From Phytohabitans houttuyneae (GTDB taxonomy: Bacteria; Actinomycetota; Actinomycetes; Mycobacteriales; Micromonosporaceae): DNA of 64,000 bases. Position 1 is the stretch's first letter, and each line of letters begins with the position of its first letter. The stretch is taken from NCBI RefSeq assembly GCF_011764425.1, contig NZ_BLPF01000003.1, positions 868,001-932,000 on the forward strand, given 5' to 3'. Shown here in pieces: positions 32,985 through 41,483 of this stretch. The position numbers were made by a program, and so were the translations under genes. Under the pieces are notes generated by a model that made no database searches, was not told the origin of the DNA, and was given only the letters and a program-made list of their open reading frames with translations.

Positions 32985-34655
32985 CCGGTGGGGGAGCGGC
33001 CACGCCGATGTCGGTGTGTACGTCCACCACCACCGGCCGGCCGGCCGACAGCGCCCGGTCCAGCGCCCCGGCCAGGTCGCCCGGCCGGTCGACCCGGATG
33101 CCCAGCGCGCCCATCTGCTCGGCGATCCGGGCGAAGTCGACGTCCCGGTATGTCCACAGCTCACTGGCCTTGTCGGTGGCCTGCCCGCCGTACGCCCGGT
33201 CGAACCCGCGCCTGCTCTGGTTTCCGCCGTGGTTGTTGTTGACGACGGTGACGAGGTTGACCCCGCGGCGGACGGCGGTCTCGATCTCGCCGAGGTGGTA
33301 GTAGAGGCCGGCGTCGCCGGTGAAGGCCACGACCGGGCGGTCGGGGCGGCGCACTTGGCGCCCACGCCGGCGCTGAACGCCCAGCCGAGGTGCCCCGCGC
33401 TGCGCAGGTAGCCCTGGCCCGGCGCGGTGACGTCGTGAAACTGCGCCATCCACATGCCGGCGTGGCCGGTGTCGACCACGAGGACGGCGTCGGCGGGCAG
33501 GGCGGCGGTCAGCTCGGCGGCGATCCGCTCGGGCCGGATCGGCACCGCGTCGCTGGTCAGCACCTCGCGGTAACGTGCCCGCCAGGCCGCCTTGGCACCG
33601 TCCACCTCGGACAGCCAGGCCGTGCGGTCCGGTTGTCCACCGTGGATGGTCAGGGCCAGCATACGGGTGAGCGTGGCCTTCGCGTCGGCGGCGACGGAGG
33701 CGCGCAGCGGGTAGTTGCGGCCGAGGCGGGCCGGCTCGATGTCGATCTGGACGGTCGGCGTGCCGATCGGCGGTACGGCCCAGTGGTGGGTGGTCATGCC
33801 GCCGGTGGCGGTGCCGACGAAGCAGACGAGGTCGGCGCGGGCGACGACCTGGTTGGCGCACTCGCGGGAGTACGAGCCGACCACCCCGACCGACAGCGGG
33901 TGGGTGCCGGGGATGGTGTCCTTGCCGTTGGCCGAGGTGGCGACCGGGATGCCCAGCGCCTCGGCCAGCGCGACGAGCTCGGCGCCGGCGCGGGACGCGC
34001 GGACACCGCCGCCGGCCACGATGACGGGGCGCCGCGCCTCGGCCAGCAGCCGCAGCACGGCCGCGACGCTCTGCTCGTCGGGTGCCGGGCGGACCGGTGG
34101 CACCTGGGCGAAGGCCGGCTCCACCAGCGGCTCGGCGCTGGCGTGCGCGGTGTCGAGCTGGCCCTCGTTGCCCTGGATCTGCAGGTGGACCGGGCCGGGC
34201 GCGCCGGTGGTCGCCACCCGGAACGCGTGCCGCAGCATGTCCGGAAACCGGTCGGCGTCGTCGATCGTGCCGTTGAACTTCGTCACCGGCTCGAAGGCGG
34301 GCAGGTCGTCGATCTCCTGGTACACGTGCCGGAACTTGGTGGCCGGGGACCGGCCGCCGGTCAGCGCGATCACCGGGGAGCCGGCAAGAAACGGCTCGCG
34401 GAGGCCGGCGGCGAGGTTGAGCGCGCCGACCACCTGTGCCGCCGCGATGCCCGGGCGGCCGCTGGCGCGGGCGTAGCCGTCGGCCATGTAGGCGGCGGCC
34501 TTCTCGCCGTGCGTCACGACCCGGTGGATGTGCGGGTGGTGCAGCTCGAGCTCGGCGAGGGTGCGGCGCAGGATCGCCGGTACCAGGAAGACGTGTGTCA
34601 CCCCGTAGCCGTCGAGCATGTCCGCGACGACGCGGGCGCCGGTGCGGCCGCTCAT
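32977..34655 (-). pseudogene. Thiamine-diphosphate enzyme (acetolactate-synthase-like), single-base frameshift
   Basis: The N-terminal frame has THVFLVPAILRRTLAELE, VVTHGEKAAAYMADGYARAS with the catalytic Glu, PGPVHLQIQGNEGQ and a central domain with VIVAGGGVRASRAG. It stays open to GVGAKCA. The other frame continues PDRPVVAFTGDAGLYYHLGE then LVTVVNNNHG, the TPP/Mg motif (GDA..NN), and ends APPPVS. The shift is in the four-base run 33343-33346; one added base gives 559 residues, normal for the family. It likely decarboxylates or condenses a 2-oxo acid of the pathway. It is followed by a CMD gene with a four-base overlap. Confidence 0.87.
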
Positions 34656-35050
34656 GTGGTGAGGCTTTCCTGCCGCAGCTGCTCGATGACCTGCTGGGCG
34701 AGGCGGAACGCTTCGAGCGCGGCCGGTGCGCCGCAGTACGCCGCGGTCTGCAGCAGGACCTCCTGGATGTCCTGCTGGGTGCAGCCGTTGCGCAGCGCGC
34801 CGCGTACGTGCACCGAGAACTCGTGCGGCCGGTTCAGCGCGGTGAGCATTGCGAGGTTGAGCAGGCTGCGGGTGCGCCGGTCGAGCCCGGGTCGGGACCA
34901 GACGTCGCCCCAGCAGGTCGCCGTCACGTACTCCTGCACCACCCGGGTGAAGTCGGTGGCCTGCGCCAGCGAGCGTTCGACGTGCGCGTCGCCGAGCACC
35001 TCCCGCCGGATGTCGAGGCCGCGCGCGAACCGGCTTTCGTCAACACTCAT
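34652..35050 (-). CDS. Carboxymuconolactone decarboxylase (PcaC-like) protein
   Basis: The 132-residue protein shows FTRVVQEYVTATCWGDVWSR, then LDRRTRSLLNLAMLTALNRP, EFSVHVRGALRNGCTQQDIQ and EVLLQTAAYCGAPAALEAF, the full PcaC-like CMD domain. The PcaC enzyme decarboxylates 4-carboxymuconolactone in the protocatechuate branch, but the rest of that pathway is not present here, so a different substrate is likely. ATG 35050 follows GGGAG. The 18-base operator-like motif at 35076-35093 sits just upstream, so the GntR protein probably controls this gene and the coupled TPP enzyme. Confidence 0.88.
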   Translation of the reverse strand: MSVDESRFARGLDIRREVLGDAHVERSLAQATDFTRVVQEYVTATCWGDVWSRPGLDRRTRSLLNLAMLTALNRPHEFSVHVRGALRNGCTQQDIQEVLLQTAAYCGAPAALEAFRLAQQVIEQLRQESLTT

Positions 35051-35075
35051 GGACCGCTCCCTGCCGCTGGCAAAT

Positions 35076-35093
35076 GTGGGATCATCATACAAT
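35076..35093. promoter_or_regulatory. Putative GntR operator A
   Basis: GTGGGATCATCATACAAT lies 26-43 bases upstream of the CMD gene start. It aligns without gaps to the motifs at 35920 and 41484, with the shared 3' part TACAAT and a common GAT-rich core. This copy is the least symmetric of the three. Confidence 0.6.
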
Positions 35094-35135
35094 CCTGCGA
35101 CCCGTGCGGAAGGGCCTGGCGAACGGGGATCGGGC

Positions 35136-35810
35136 CTAGGCGTCCTGCTCGGCGAGGGCGACAAGGCCGGCGCGACCGGCCTCCTCGACGTGCCGGGCGC
35201 AGGCCGCGGCGGCGGCGTCGGCGTCACCGGCGAGGACGGCGTCGACGATCGCGCGCAGCTCCTTGGTGCTGTGCTCGACCCGGCCGGGGACCGACAGCGA
35301 CAGCGACCGCAGCACGGTGACCCGGGCGTGCAGGCCGCCGGCGACCGACCGCAGCGCGTCGTTGCCACCGCCCTCGAACAGCACGTCGTAGAAGGCGTCC
35401 TTCGCGGCCAGCACCGGCGCGCCCTTAGCGGTCAACCGCTCGATCTTCTCCAGCGCGCGGACGAGCGCCTTGCGCTGGGCGGCGCCGGCGTGCTCGACGA
35501 ACAGGCGCCCGGCCAGCGCCTCCAGGACCGCGCGCACCTGGTAGAGCTGGCGTGCCTCCTCGGCGCTGACGCTGGTGACGACCATGCCCTTGTTGGGGAT
35601 CGCGGTGACCAGCCCTTCGGCCGAGAGCTCGCGCAGCGCCTCGCGGACGCTGGTGCGGGACGCGCCGGTGAGCTCGACGAGCTCGCGCTCGATCAGGCGC
35701 TGCCCGGGTGCGAGCCGCCGGTCGAGGATCGCCTGCCGCAGGTTGGCCACCACCTGCGAGCGGATCAGAGCCGGGTTGCGCTCAACCCGCAGCGGGTTGG
35801 CTCCGGTCAC
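35136..35810 (-). CDS. GntR-family (FadR/FCD) transcriptional regulator
   Basis: The 224-residue protein has an N-terminal winged helix (about 15-80: VVANLRQAILDRRLAPGQRL, VELTGASRTSVREALRELSA, GLVTAIPNKGMVVTSV) and an all-helical FCD domain. The FCD domain shows YQVRAVLEALAGRLFVEHAG, FYDVLFEGGGN, HARVTVLRSLSL and HSTKELRAIVDAVLAGDADA, where Asp/His residues usually bind a metal and the effector. This subgroup typically represses pathways for organic acids. It stands between the divergent CMD/TPP and aldolase operons, both of which carry the candidate operator. Confidence 0.88.
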   Translation of the reverse strand: MTGANPLRVERNPALIRSQVVANLRQAILDRRLAPGQRLIERELVELTGASRTSVREALRELSAEGLVTAIPNKGMVVTSVSAEEARQLYQVRAVLEALAGRLFVEHAGAAQRKALVRALEKIERLTAKGAPVLAAKDAFYDVLFEGGGNDALRSVAGGLHARVTVLRSLSLSVPGRVEHSTKELRAIVDAVLAGDADAAAAACARHVEEAGRAGLVALAEQDA

Positions 35811-35919
35811 CGCCGTCCTCCTCGTCCGCGCTCGGTTGAGCTGTCGTGCCTGACATCGTACTCAGACGAAGTGTGCTGGTGGGGAGGCGTATCGGCGCGT
35901 CCCACCGCTGTTCAGGATC

Positions 35920-35937
35920 GTATGACGATGATACAAT
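35920..35937. promoter_or_regulatory. Putative GntR operator B
   Basis: GTATGACGATGATACAAT lies 33-50 bases upstream of the aldolase ATG. Its flanked core T(C/T)GTAT, seven bases, ATACAA is nearly a perfect inverted repeat, typical of FadR-type GntR sites. It shares TACAAT with sites A and C. Confidence 0.65.
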
Positions 35938-35969
35938 TTCTCGCACCAAAACCCCTCGTGAGGAGCGCC

Positions 35970-37667
35970 ATGACTGCGGTGGAAAACCGGCAGGGGTTCG
36001 CCCGGCGACTGGCGTCGACCACGCGGTGCCTGGTGGGCACCTGGGTCAAGATCCCGGCCGTGGAGCCGGTGGAGATCCTGGCCGACGCCGGCTTCGACTT
36101 CATCGTCATCGACCAGGAGCACGCGCCACTGACGCTCGAGTTCGCATATCAGGCCACGGTCGTGGCGCAGGGCGCCGGCATGTCCGTCCTCGTCCGCGTC
36201 CCCGACCGCAGCGGCGGCTACCTGCAGCGGCTGCTCGACACCGGCGTCGACGGCATCCTCGTGCCGAGGGTGACCTCCGTCGCGGAGGCGAGCGCGGCGG
36301 TGCGGCAGATGCTCTTCTCGCCCGGCGGAGACCGCGGCATCGGCATCACGTCCCGGGCCGGGCGGTGGGGCGGCCTCGCCCGCGAGGAGTACCTGCGCTT
36401 CGGCGACCAGGAGGTCATGCGCGCCGTGCAGCTGGAGGAGCGGGCGGCGATCGAGGCGGTGGACGACATCCTCGCCGTCCCCGGGCTCAACGGGGTCTTC
36501 CTCGGCATGGGTGACCTGCAGCTCTCATCCGGCCTGCCGCAGTCCGACCCGTCGATCCAGAAGCTCGTCGACAAGCTGCTGTCCGCCGCGGCGGCGCGCG
36601 GCGTGCCCGCCGGCACCGCGGTGCAGACCGCCGAGCAGGCCGCGGCGGCGGCCGACCGGGGATACCGGTACGTGATGGTCAGCAACGACACCAGCGTGCT
36701 GAGGAGCGCCGCGGCGGCCGTCGTCGCCGACGTTCGCAGCCGACTCTCCGAGGGGACAACGATGGCGTATGACGCCAGCGACCTGCGCTCGACCCTGCCC
36801 GCGGCCACCACGGCGGTGCCGGAGCGGTTCTCCGGGTCCGAGCACGTGCGGTTCCGCGACCTGGCGCCGGTGGAAAAGACCGAAGGCGCCGCGACCTGGT
36901 ACGCGCGCGGGCAGAACTTCGTCGTCGGCTACTCCGAAGTGGACGGTACGGTCTCGTTCGCCCGCACCGGGCAGCCCGACGAGTACGTGGTGCTGCTGGC
37001 CGACGACGCGCTGACCGCCCAGGTGCGCACACCCGGCGAGCAGGTCGCGGCGGCCGGCCGCACCATGCTCGTCGTGCCGCCGGGAGACAGCACCGTGACC
37101 GTCACCGGGCAGGGGCGGGTGCTGCGCCTGCTGACCACCCGCTCGGCCGACGTCGCCTCGCTGGCCGCCAACGCCGGCTCCTACACCGAGCCGCACGAGA
37201 ACATCCCGCCGTTCCAGCCGTGGCCCGAGCCGGTGGGCGGGTACCGGGTGCGCGCCTACGACCTCACCGTCACGCCGCTGTCCAACCCGCCGTTCCGGCT
37301 GTACCGGTGCACCACCTTCATGGTCAACTTCATCGACCCGAAGCAGGGCCCGCGCGACCCGGCCAAGCTCTCCCCGCACAAGCACGACGACTTCGAGCAG
37401 TGTTCCATCGTCCTGGCCGGGCAGTACGTGCACCACATCCGCTGGCCATGGACGACCAACCGGGCCAACTGGCGCGAGGACGAGCACGAGGTGACCGAGG
37501 CGCCGTCCGTCACGGTGATCCCGCCGCCGTCCCTGCACACCAGCGAGGCGATCGGCGCCGGCGAAAACCACCTCATCGACGTCTTCTGCCCGCCGCGGTT
37601 CGACTTCTCGGCGATGGAGGGCTGGGTGTTCAACGCCGCCGACTACCCGGCACCGCCCGGCCGATGA
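35970..37667 (+). CDS. HpcH/HpaI aldolase joined in frame to a cupin-like protein
   Basis: As read, a single frame of 565 residues is present. Residues 1-262 are a class II pyruvate aldolase of the HpcH/HpaI family: VGTWVKIPAVEPVEILADAG, FIVIDQEHAPLTLE (metal/pyruvate region), VLVRVPDRSGGYLQRLLDTG, GVDGILVPRVTSVAEA and GVFLGMGDLQLSSGLP. It would split a 4-hydroxy-2-oxo acid to pyruvate and an aldehyde. Residues 265-565 are the cupin-like protein described separately. An extra G in the run 36752-36755 would end the aldolase at 36772, overlapping an ATG with its own ribosome site. The fusion may therefore be a sequence error like the others in this window. Operator B lies upstream. Confidence 0.8.
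   Translation: MTAVENRQGFARRLASTTRCLVGTWVKIPAVEPVEILADAGFDFIVIDQEHAPLTLEFAYQATVVAQGAGMSVLVRVPDRSGGYLQRLLDTGVDGILVPRVTSVAEASAAVRQMLFSPGGDRGIGITSRAGRWGGLAREEYLRFGDQEVMRAVQLEERAAIEAVDDILAVPGLNGVFLGMGDLQLSSGLPQSDPSIQKLVDKLLSAAAARGVPAGTAVQTAEQAAAAADRGYRYVMVSNDTSVLRSAAAAVVADVRSRLSEGTTMAYDASDLRSTLPAATTAVPERFSGSEHVRFRDLAPVEKTEGAATWYARGQNFVVGYSEVDGTVSFARTGQPDEYVVLLADDALTAQVRTPGEQVAAAGRTMLVVPPGDSTVTVTGQGRVLRLLTTRSADVASLAANAGSYTEPHENIPPFQPWPEPVGGYRVRAYDLTVTPLSNPPFRLYRCTTFMVNFIDPKQGPRDPAKLSPHKHDDFEQCSIVLAGQYVHHIRWPWTTNRANWREDEHEVTEAPSVTVIPPPSLHTSEAIGAGENHLIDVFCPPRFDFSAMEGWVFNAADYPAPPGR
36762..37667 (+). other. Cupin-like second half of the aldolase frame, possibly a separate gene
   Basis: From ATG 36762, preceded by GAGGGG, 301 residues form a protein with two beta-barrel-like parts. 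One is around SGSEHVRFRDLAPVEKTEGA. The other carries metal-type histidines: LSPHKHDDFEQCSIVLAGQY and PPPSLHTSEAIGAG. Comparable stand-alone proteins exist in catabolic operons, but I cannot name the reaction. Whether it is a domain or its own protein depends on one base (see the finding). Its end overlaps the monooxygenase start by four bases. Confidence 0.65.
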
Positions 37668-39127
37668 GCCGCCACCACACGCCGCTGCGGGTCGCCGTCA
37701 TCGGCGCCGGGCTCGGCGGCATCGCCGCCGCGGTCAAGCTGCGCCGCCGGACCTCGGCCACCGTCGTCATCTTCGAGCAGTCCGCGGGCGTCGGCGGCAC
37801 CTGGTACGACAACCGGTACCCCGGCTGCGAGGTCGACGTGCACTCGCACGCCTACTCCTTCTCCTTCCTCAAGTACGACTGGCCGCGCACCCACGCCACC
37901 CAGCCGGAGCTGCTCGCGTACGCCGAGCACGTGGTCGACCGCTTCGGCCTGCGGCCGCACCTGCGCCTGAACACCCGGGTCACCGACCTGGTGTGGGAGG
38001 AGTCGACAAGCCGGTACACGCTGTCCACCGAGCACGGCGACAGCGAGGAGTTCGACGTCGTCATCTCCGCGCTCGGGCTGCTCAACGTGCCGCGCTATCC
38101 CGAGTGGCCCGGACTGGACACCTTCGCCGGCCCGTGCTTCCACACCTCGCGCTGGGAGGACCACGACCTCACCGGAAAGTCGGTGGCGGTGGTCGGCACC
38201 GGCTCGACCGCGGTACAGATCGTCCCGGCGATCGCGTCGACGGCCGGCCGCGTCCACGTCTTCCAGCGCGAGCCCGGCTGGATCGAGCCCAAGCACGAGC
38301 GCGAGTTCAGCGCCCGCGAGCGGTGGTGGTACCGGAACGTGCCCCTGGCCCAGCGCGCCAGCCGGGCCTGGATCTTCCACGAGGGCAACCGCCGGTTCAA
38401 GGGCTACGACGCCGGCTCCCGCCGCCAGCGGCGCATGCGCGAGGTCTGCCACCGCTTCATCGCGCGGGCCATCGACGACCCGGCGACCAGGGCGGCGGTG
38501 ACACCCGACTACCCCTGGGGCTGCAAGCGGCCGGTCATCTCCTCCACGTTCTACCCGGCGCTCAACCGCGACAACGTCGAGCTCGTTCCGCACGCGGTGA
38601 GCCGGGTGACGCCCACCGGCGTCGTCGACGCGACCGGCACCATCCGCGACGTCGACGTGCTGATCCTCAGCACCGGCTTCCAGCCGACGAGGTTTCTGGC
38701 CAGCATCGACGTCAAAGGCCGCGACGGGCGCGGCATCCACGACGCCTGGCGCGAGCGGGCCAGCGCGTTCATGGGCATCACCGTGCCCGGCTTCCCGAAC
38801 TTCTTCATCCTCTACGGACCGAACACCAACGGCGGCGTGTCGATCATCGCCCAACTCGAACGCCAGGCCGAGGTCGTCGTCGGCGCCGTGCGCCGCCTGG
38901 CCCGCCGCCGGCGGCGCAGCATCGACACCTCACCGGCCGCGGCACGGCGCTTCGTCACCTGGATCGACCGGCGGCTGGCCACCCGCGCGTCAGCGATGGA
39001 ATCCGGCTGCCACAACTACTACCACGACCCGGCCGGGCACAACGTGACCCAATGGCCCGGCGGTCACCTCGCGTACGCCCTCGCCACCCGCCTGCTCGCC
39101 CGCTGGGGCCTGCGCACGCGCCGCTAG
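37664..39127 (+). CDS. Flavin-containing monooxygenase, Baeyer-Villiger type
   Basis: The 487-residue FAD/NADPH enzyme has a first Rossmann motif GAGLGG at 14-19, then GGTWYDNRYPGCEVDVHSHA. The Baeyer-Villiger-like fingerprint FAGPCFHTSRW is at 154-164 (FxGxxxHxxxW, followed by Glu rather than Pro/Asp). A second Rossmann motif GTGSTAVQI begins at 178, and DVLILSTGFQPTRFL and FFILYGPNTNGG follow. Such enzymes insert oxygen next to a ketone to make an ester or lactone. This fits the two lactonase-like MBL enzymes in the same island. The ATGA overlap with the cupin-like frame fixes the start. Confidence 0.9.
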   Translation: MSRHHTPLRVAVIGAGLGGIAAAVKLRRRTSATVVIFEQSAGVGGTWYDNRYPGCEVDVHSHAYSFSFLKYDWPRTHATQPELLAYAEHVVDRFGLRPHLRLNTRVTDLVWEESTSRYTLSTEHGDSEEFDVVISALGLLNVPRYPEWPGLDTFAGPCFHTSRWEDHDLTGKSVAVVGTGSTAVQIVPAIASTAGRVHVFQREPGWIEPKHEREFSARERWWYRNVPLAQRASRAWIFHEGNRRFKGYDAGSRRQRRMREVCHRFIARAIDDPATRAAVTPDYPWGCKRPVISSTFYPALNRDNVELVPHAVSRVTPTGVVDATGTIRDVDVLILSTGFQPTRFLASIDVKGRDGRGIHDAWRERASAFMGITVPGFPNFFILYGPNTNGGVSIIAQLERQAEVVVGAVRRLARRRRRSIDTSPAAARRFVTWIDRRLATRASAMESGCHNYYHDPAGHNVTQWPGGHLAYALATRLLARWGLRTRR

Positions 39128-39966
39128 ACGAGGCTGGCATGGCCGGCGGCGAGCGAGACCTCCGCGACGTGCATACCACCGTCCACTGTGGCCGTGGGGA
39201 AGCGGTCCCACACCGCCGCGTCGTGGAAGGGCAGGACGCGCCGGCTGTCCCGCCCCACGCTGTCCAGCATGGCGTCGGCGACGTCGAGCCAGGTGGTGGC
39301 GCTGCCGGTGCTCATCGCGATCGGCACCAGGACGCCGTCGCCGCGCAGGCCCTCGATGTTCTCGTAGCTGTACACGTTGTCGCCGGCGAAGACCCACGGC
39401 CCGTCCGCGTCGTTGGTGACCGCGACAAGCTGCGAGCCGGCGGTGTGGGTGTCGTGGGCCGGCCGCAGCTCGATGCCCGGCGCGACCTCGGCGGCGCCGT
39501 CGACGAGCGTCGCCGCGCCGCTGGCCAGGCGCTGCGGCAGGTCGGCCTGGCAGAACCGGGTCAGGAACTCGAACCGCGCCGGCCGGGCGGCCGCGGCCAG
39601 GTACGAGTCGATCTCCCGTCGCTGGATGTGGACGTGCGCGGCGGGAAACTCCTCGACGCAGCCGGCGTGGTCGAAGTGGTTGTGCGTGAGCAGGATCGTG
39701 TCGACCTGCTCGGCCGCGACGCCGACGTCGGCGAGCACGTCGACCGGCCGCCGCCACGCGGTGCGCCCGTACTTGGCGGTGAGCCGGTCGTACACCGCCT
39801 GGTCGACGAAGCCGGTGTCCACCAGCACGCAGCGGTCGGCCGAGCGGACCAGCCCGAAGCAGTACGGCATCGGCCGGTACCCCTCGTTGGGCTGCCCGGC
39901 GAACAGGTTGCTGGCCGGAAAGCGTTCGACGAAGCCGTACTCGAGGATCCAGATCGAGTAGTTCAC
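39124..39966 (-). CDS. MBL-fold hydrolase, N-acyl homoserine lactonase-like, second copy
   Basis: The 280-residue metallo-beta-lactamase-fold protein has THNHFDHAGC (His95, His97, Asp99, His100), a His in PAHDTHTAGSQL and Asp in FAGDNVYSYEN, a full dinuclear zinc site. YSIWILEYGFVERFPASNLF is typical of the lactonase-like branch. It is only distantly similar to the MBL enzyme at 28.5 kb, so the two probably hydrolyse different esters or lactones. GTG 39966 overlaps the stop of the upstream CMD gene (GTGA). It ends a three-gene minus operon headed by operator C and converges on the monooxygenase. Confidence 0.87.
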   Translation of the reverse strand: MNYSIWILEYGFVERFPASNLFAGQPNEGYRPMPYCFGLVRSADRCVLVDTGFVDQAVYDRLTAKYGRTAWRRPVDVLADVGVAAEQVDTILLTHNHFDHAGCVEEFPAAHVHIQRREIDSYLAAAARPARFEFLTRFCQADLPQRLASGAATLVDGAAEVAPGIELRPAHDTHTAGSQLVAVTNDADGPWVFAGDNVYSYENIEGLRGDGVLVPIAMSTGSATTWLDVADAMLDSVGRDSRRVLPFHDAAVWDRFPTATVDGGMHVAEVSLAAGHASLV

Positions 39967-40532
39967 GGCGCGTCCGGTGGCTGGACGTCGAAGACGGCGA
40001 GCTGCATGGCCACCATTGTGTAGTAGCCGACGATCGTGACCAGCTCGAAGAGCCCGGCCTCGCCGAGCACGCCGGCCGCGTCGTGAAACTCGCCGTCCGC
40101 CAGCGTGCCGCGTTCGAGGATCCGCAGCGTGGTCCGGAAGACGCACGCCTCCACATCGGACATCGTGGCCGGCTCGCGCGCGGCGGCCAGTGCCGCCAGG
40201 TCTTCCTCGGTCAGGCCGGCGGCGATCCCGGCGCGCCGGTGCGCGTACAGCTCGAACGGGCTGCGGTGCCGGTGGCCGACGAGCAGGATCGCGATCTCGC
40301 ACGCCCGCGCGGGAAGCTGCGAGCCGAAGCGCACGGCCGCGCCGATCTGCTGCAGCGCCTGCCCGAACGTGGGGCTGAGGATCCACACCGCGGGCGGTCC
40401 CTGCAGCCGCCCGTCGGCGTCGACGAGCAGGAACGGGTTGTCCGGCGTCGCCCGCGGCCCGCTGGCGTACCGGTCGTAGATCGCGCGTTGGGCCTCGCTC
40501 ATGCGCGCGGGGTCGACGCCGTCGACTCTCAT
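39963..40532 (-). CDS. Carboxymuconolactone decarboxylase family protein (third in island)
   Basis: The 189-residue protein has the CMD core VRFGSQLPARACEIAILLVG, HRHRSPFELYAHRRAGIAAG and LTEEDLAAL, and a C-terminal half with LRILERGTLADGEFHDAAGV and FELVTIVGYYTMVAMQLAVF. The catalytic CxxC is replaced (HRHRSPFE), so it is not an AhpD peroxidase. It begins with an ATGA overlap to the DUF6282 gene and ends with a GTGA overlap to the MBL gene, so the three are translationally coupled. The same trio of families occurs in the first half of the island. Confidence 0.85.
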   Translation of the reverse strand: MRVDGVDPARMSEAQRAIYDRYASGPRATPDNPFLLVDADGRLQGPPAVWILSPTFGQALQQIGAAVRFGSQLPARACEIAILLVGHRHRSPFELYAHRRAGIAAGLTEEDLAALAAAREPATMSDVEACVFRTTLRILERGTLADGEFHDAAGVLGEAGLFELVTIVGYYTMVAMQLAVFDVQPPDAP

Positions 40533-41464
40533 GCCGGTACCCCCAGGAAGGCGCGTGGGTTGGTGGCCACCATCGTGGCGATCTGCTCGGCCGTCCAACC
40601 GAGGTAGGCGAGCTGTTCGACGAACATACGCAGGCACTCCGGCTCGGGCGGCACCCAGCGGGAGAAGACGTCCGTGGTGAGGATGGCCCGCTCCGGCCCG
40701 ACCGTGGCCAGCGCCTCGTGCACGTCCCGGACGCTCAGGTGCCCGTCGGGGTGTACCAGCGGCGCGTTGCAGAACTCGACGTACGCGCCCATGTCGACGA
40801 GCTCGCGCAGCCGCGCGGGGTCCTTCGTGTAGTGCAGCGGATGGGTGACCAGCAGCCGCTGCCCGATCCCGGCGCAGTACGCCGCGACCGCGCGGCTCTC
40901 CTCGGCGGACGCGTGACCGGTGGCCAGCGCGAGCCCGAGCCCGTGGCAGGCGTCGACGACCGCGCGCGCCCGGCCGGAGAGGGTGCCGCCGGCCTCGCAC
41001 AGCGCGATGGCGGTCCGGGCGTTGTACTCGCCGAAGGACGGCGAGATCCGCCGCAGCAGCGCCGAGATGTACCCGTCGCGGGCGATGTCGGCGGCGGCAC
41101 CCCAGGTCGGCAGAAACACCACCCGCGCGCCGTGCGCGGCCGCGAGCTCGACGACCGCGGGCTCCAGGCCGCCGACCGGAGGGTTGAGGGTGACGCTGCC
41201 GTACACGGTGAAGCCGGTGCCGGCCATCTCCCGCTCGATGGCACGGGCCCGGTCCATGGTGGCCCACAGGTGGGACTTGAGCACCCACCCGGACATCCCG
41301 TACGCGTGCGCCAGCCGCGCCACGTCGGGGTCCGCGCCGCGGTTGCGCAGCGCCGACGACAGGTCGGGCTGGCCGTGCACGTGTACGTCGATGGCACCGC
41401 GCAGCAGGCGGTCGAAGCCTTCCGGTTGCGCGGCCGGGAGCAGGTCGGGCCTCGGATCGGTCAT
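40529..41464 (-). CDS. DUF6282 family metal-dependent hydrolase, second copy
   Basis: The 311-residue paralogue of the protein at 27.5 kb has IDVHVHGQPD (His28, His30), VLKSHLWATMDRA, YGSVTLNPPVGGLEPAVVEL, LATGHASAEES, VTHPLHYTKDP and ILTTDVFSRWVPPE. The same metal-type positions recur, with HVH in place of HQH and KSHLW in place of KSHHH. ATG 41464 follows a GAGG at five bases; GTG 41470 is an alternative. Operator C lies 21-38 bases upstream. It leads the coupled DUF6282-CMD-MBL operon. Confidence 0.83.
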   Translation of the reverse strand: MTDPRPDLLPAAQPEGFDRLLRGAIDVHVHGQPDLSSALRNRGADPDVARLAHAYGMSGWVLKSHLWATMDRARAIEREMAGTGFTVYGSVTLNPPVGGLEPAVVELAAAHGARVVFLPTWGAAADIARDGYISALLRRISPSFGEYNARTAIALCEAGGTLSGRARAVVDACHGLGLALATGHASAEESRAVAAYCAGIGQRLLVTHPLHYTKDPARLRELVDMGAYVEFCNAPLVHPDGHLSVRDVHEALATVGPERAILTTDVFSRWVPPEPECLRMFVEQLAYLGWTAEQIATMVATNPRAFLGVPA

Positions 41465-41483
41465 CGCCACCTCGTCTCCAGTC

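Noticed and set aside
31146-34655. Single 1169-codon minus-strand frame
   Set aside because: Only the first 430 or so residues are the TPP enzyme. After 33346 the frame is shifted and becomes antisense of the CMD and dehydrogenase genes.
34652-35050. Classical protocatechuate (beta-ketoadipate) pathway
   Set aside because: Only a PcaC-like domain is present; pcaG, pcaH, pcaB, pcaD and thiolase genes are all missing.
33390-35969. Upstream extension of the aldolase frame
   Set aside because: It is antisense to the TPP enzyme, CMD and GntR genes. ATG 35970 matches the family start and lies behind operator B.
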